From CAZGMJ01 sp964526785 (GTDB taxonomy: Bacteria; Planctomycetota; Phycisphaerae; Sedimentisphaerales; Anaerobacaceae): a stretch of 64,000 nucleotides of DNA. This document shows positions 63,857-64,000 of the stretch, piece after piece. The position numbers and the translations under genes were made by a program. Below the pieces are notes generated by a model. That model searched no databases. It had not been told where the DNA came from and worked only from the letters and a program-made list of their open reading frames with translations. Every line of letters begins with the position of its first letter. Position 1 is the first letter of the stretch. Location: contig CAZGMJ010000015.1 in assembly GCA_964526785.1 (NCBI GenBank), forward strand, positions 30,223 through 94,222, in the 5' to 3' direction.

Positions 63857-64000
63857 GATGTACGACCTTTCCTTTCCTTCTTTAGACTTCACTTGTGCAT
63901 AATCCAAACTTCGGACTTTCAGCATAATCCCGCATCAATCACGACGAAATAGATATGGTTTTTCCCGTCGCGGAGCCGATGGGTAAAACCAGATTGGACT

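Noticed and set aside
1..64000. CRISPR arrays, insertion sequences, prophage, tRNA or rRNA genes
   Set aside because: I saw no spaced direct repeats, transposase or integrase motifs, cloverleaf-like segments or rRNA-like stretches; a covariance-model scan was not possible.

Overview
The window looks like a chromosome segment from a heterotrophic, polysaccharide-degrading member of the Planctomycetota, probably a Phycisphaerae-like lineage. This is inferred from gene families, not from a marker gene. The clues are a secreted aldo/keto reductase with a Tat signal, Gfo/Idh/MocA and xylose-isomerase-like sugar enzymes, DUF1080 fused to c-type cytochrome motifs, large GH116 and GH172 proteins, secreted proteins ending in half-dockerin-like Asp-rich tags, and lipoprotein signals plus a Kdo pathway gene that indicate a Gram-negative type envelope. 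I saw no rRNA, tRNA, CRISPR array, insertion sequence or prophage.

Layout. (1) 1-8801, minus: a tightly coupled operon of a DUF4175-like coiled-coil membrane protein, an ABC solute-binding lipoprotein, an ABC permease fused to an NHL propeller, a VWA membrane protein and a MoxR ATPase running off the left edge. (2) 9224-19415, plus: secreted TPR and beta-propeller proteins, a glycine-zipper lipoprotein, an ECF-type sigma factor operon with a stand-alone archaeal-type threonyl-tRNA editing-domain protein, a sodium symporter with an overlapping 46-residue membrane peptide, and a large LamG surface protein. (3) 19474-32849, minus: a cytochrome c/DUF1080 protein; a four-gene sugar-conversion operon with a clear terminator; and GH172-GH116-fluoC-DUF190. 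(4) 33056-35128, minus: a redoxin and a Spy-like protein sharing a helical domain. (5) 35336-41647, minus: trpE-G-D-F-B-A, without trpC, behind a classical promoter, a leader peptide with three consecutive Trp codons and a terminator/antiterminator. (6) 41753-44372, minus: a second sigma factor, a frameshifted anti-sigma factor and a coiled-coil protein. (7) 44551-48706, minus: fucose and tandem rhamnose mutarotases with an SGLT-type symporter and an orphan sugar-binding protein. (8) 49020-57876, mixed: kdsB, a divergent CTP synthase, mtnP, queG, and a large secreted protein interrupted by one in-frame amber codon. (9) 58028-63856, minus: a sulfur-handling cluster (persulfide dioxygenase/rhodanese, two half-size YeeE proteins, a flavin disulfide reductase) and a DegP protease.

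Together the genes describe a bacterium that breaks down fucose-, rhamnose- and glucose-containing polymers, imports sugars with sodium symporters and converts them with oxidoreductases and mutarotases. It makes its own tryptophan under ribosome-sensed attenuation. The most unusual items are the trp attenuator, the threonyl-tRNA editing-domain protein inside a sigma-factor operon, the permease-NHL fusion with an internal lipobox, the in-frame amber codon and the broken anti-sigma gene.
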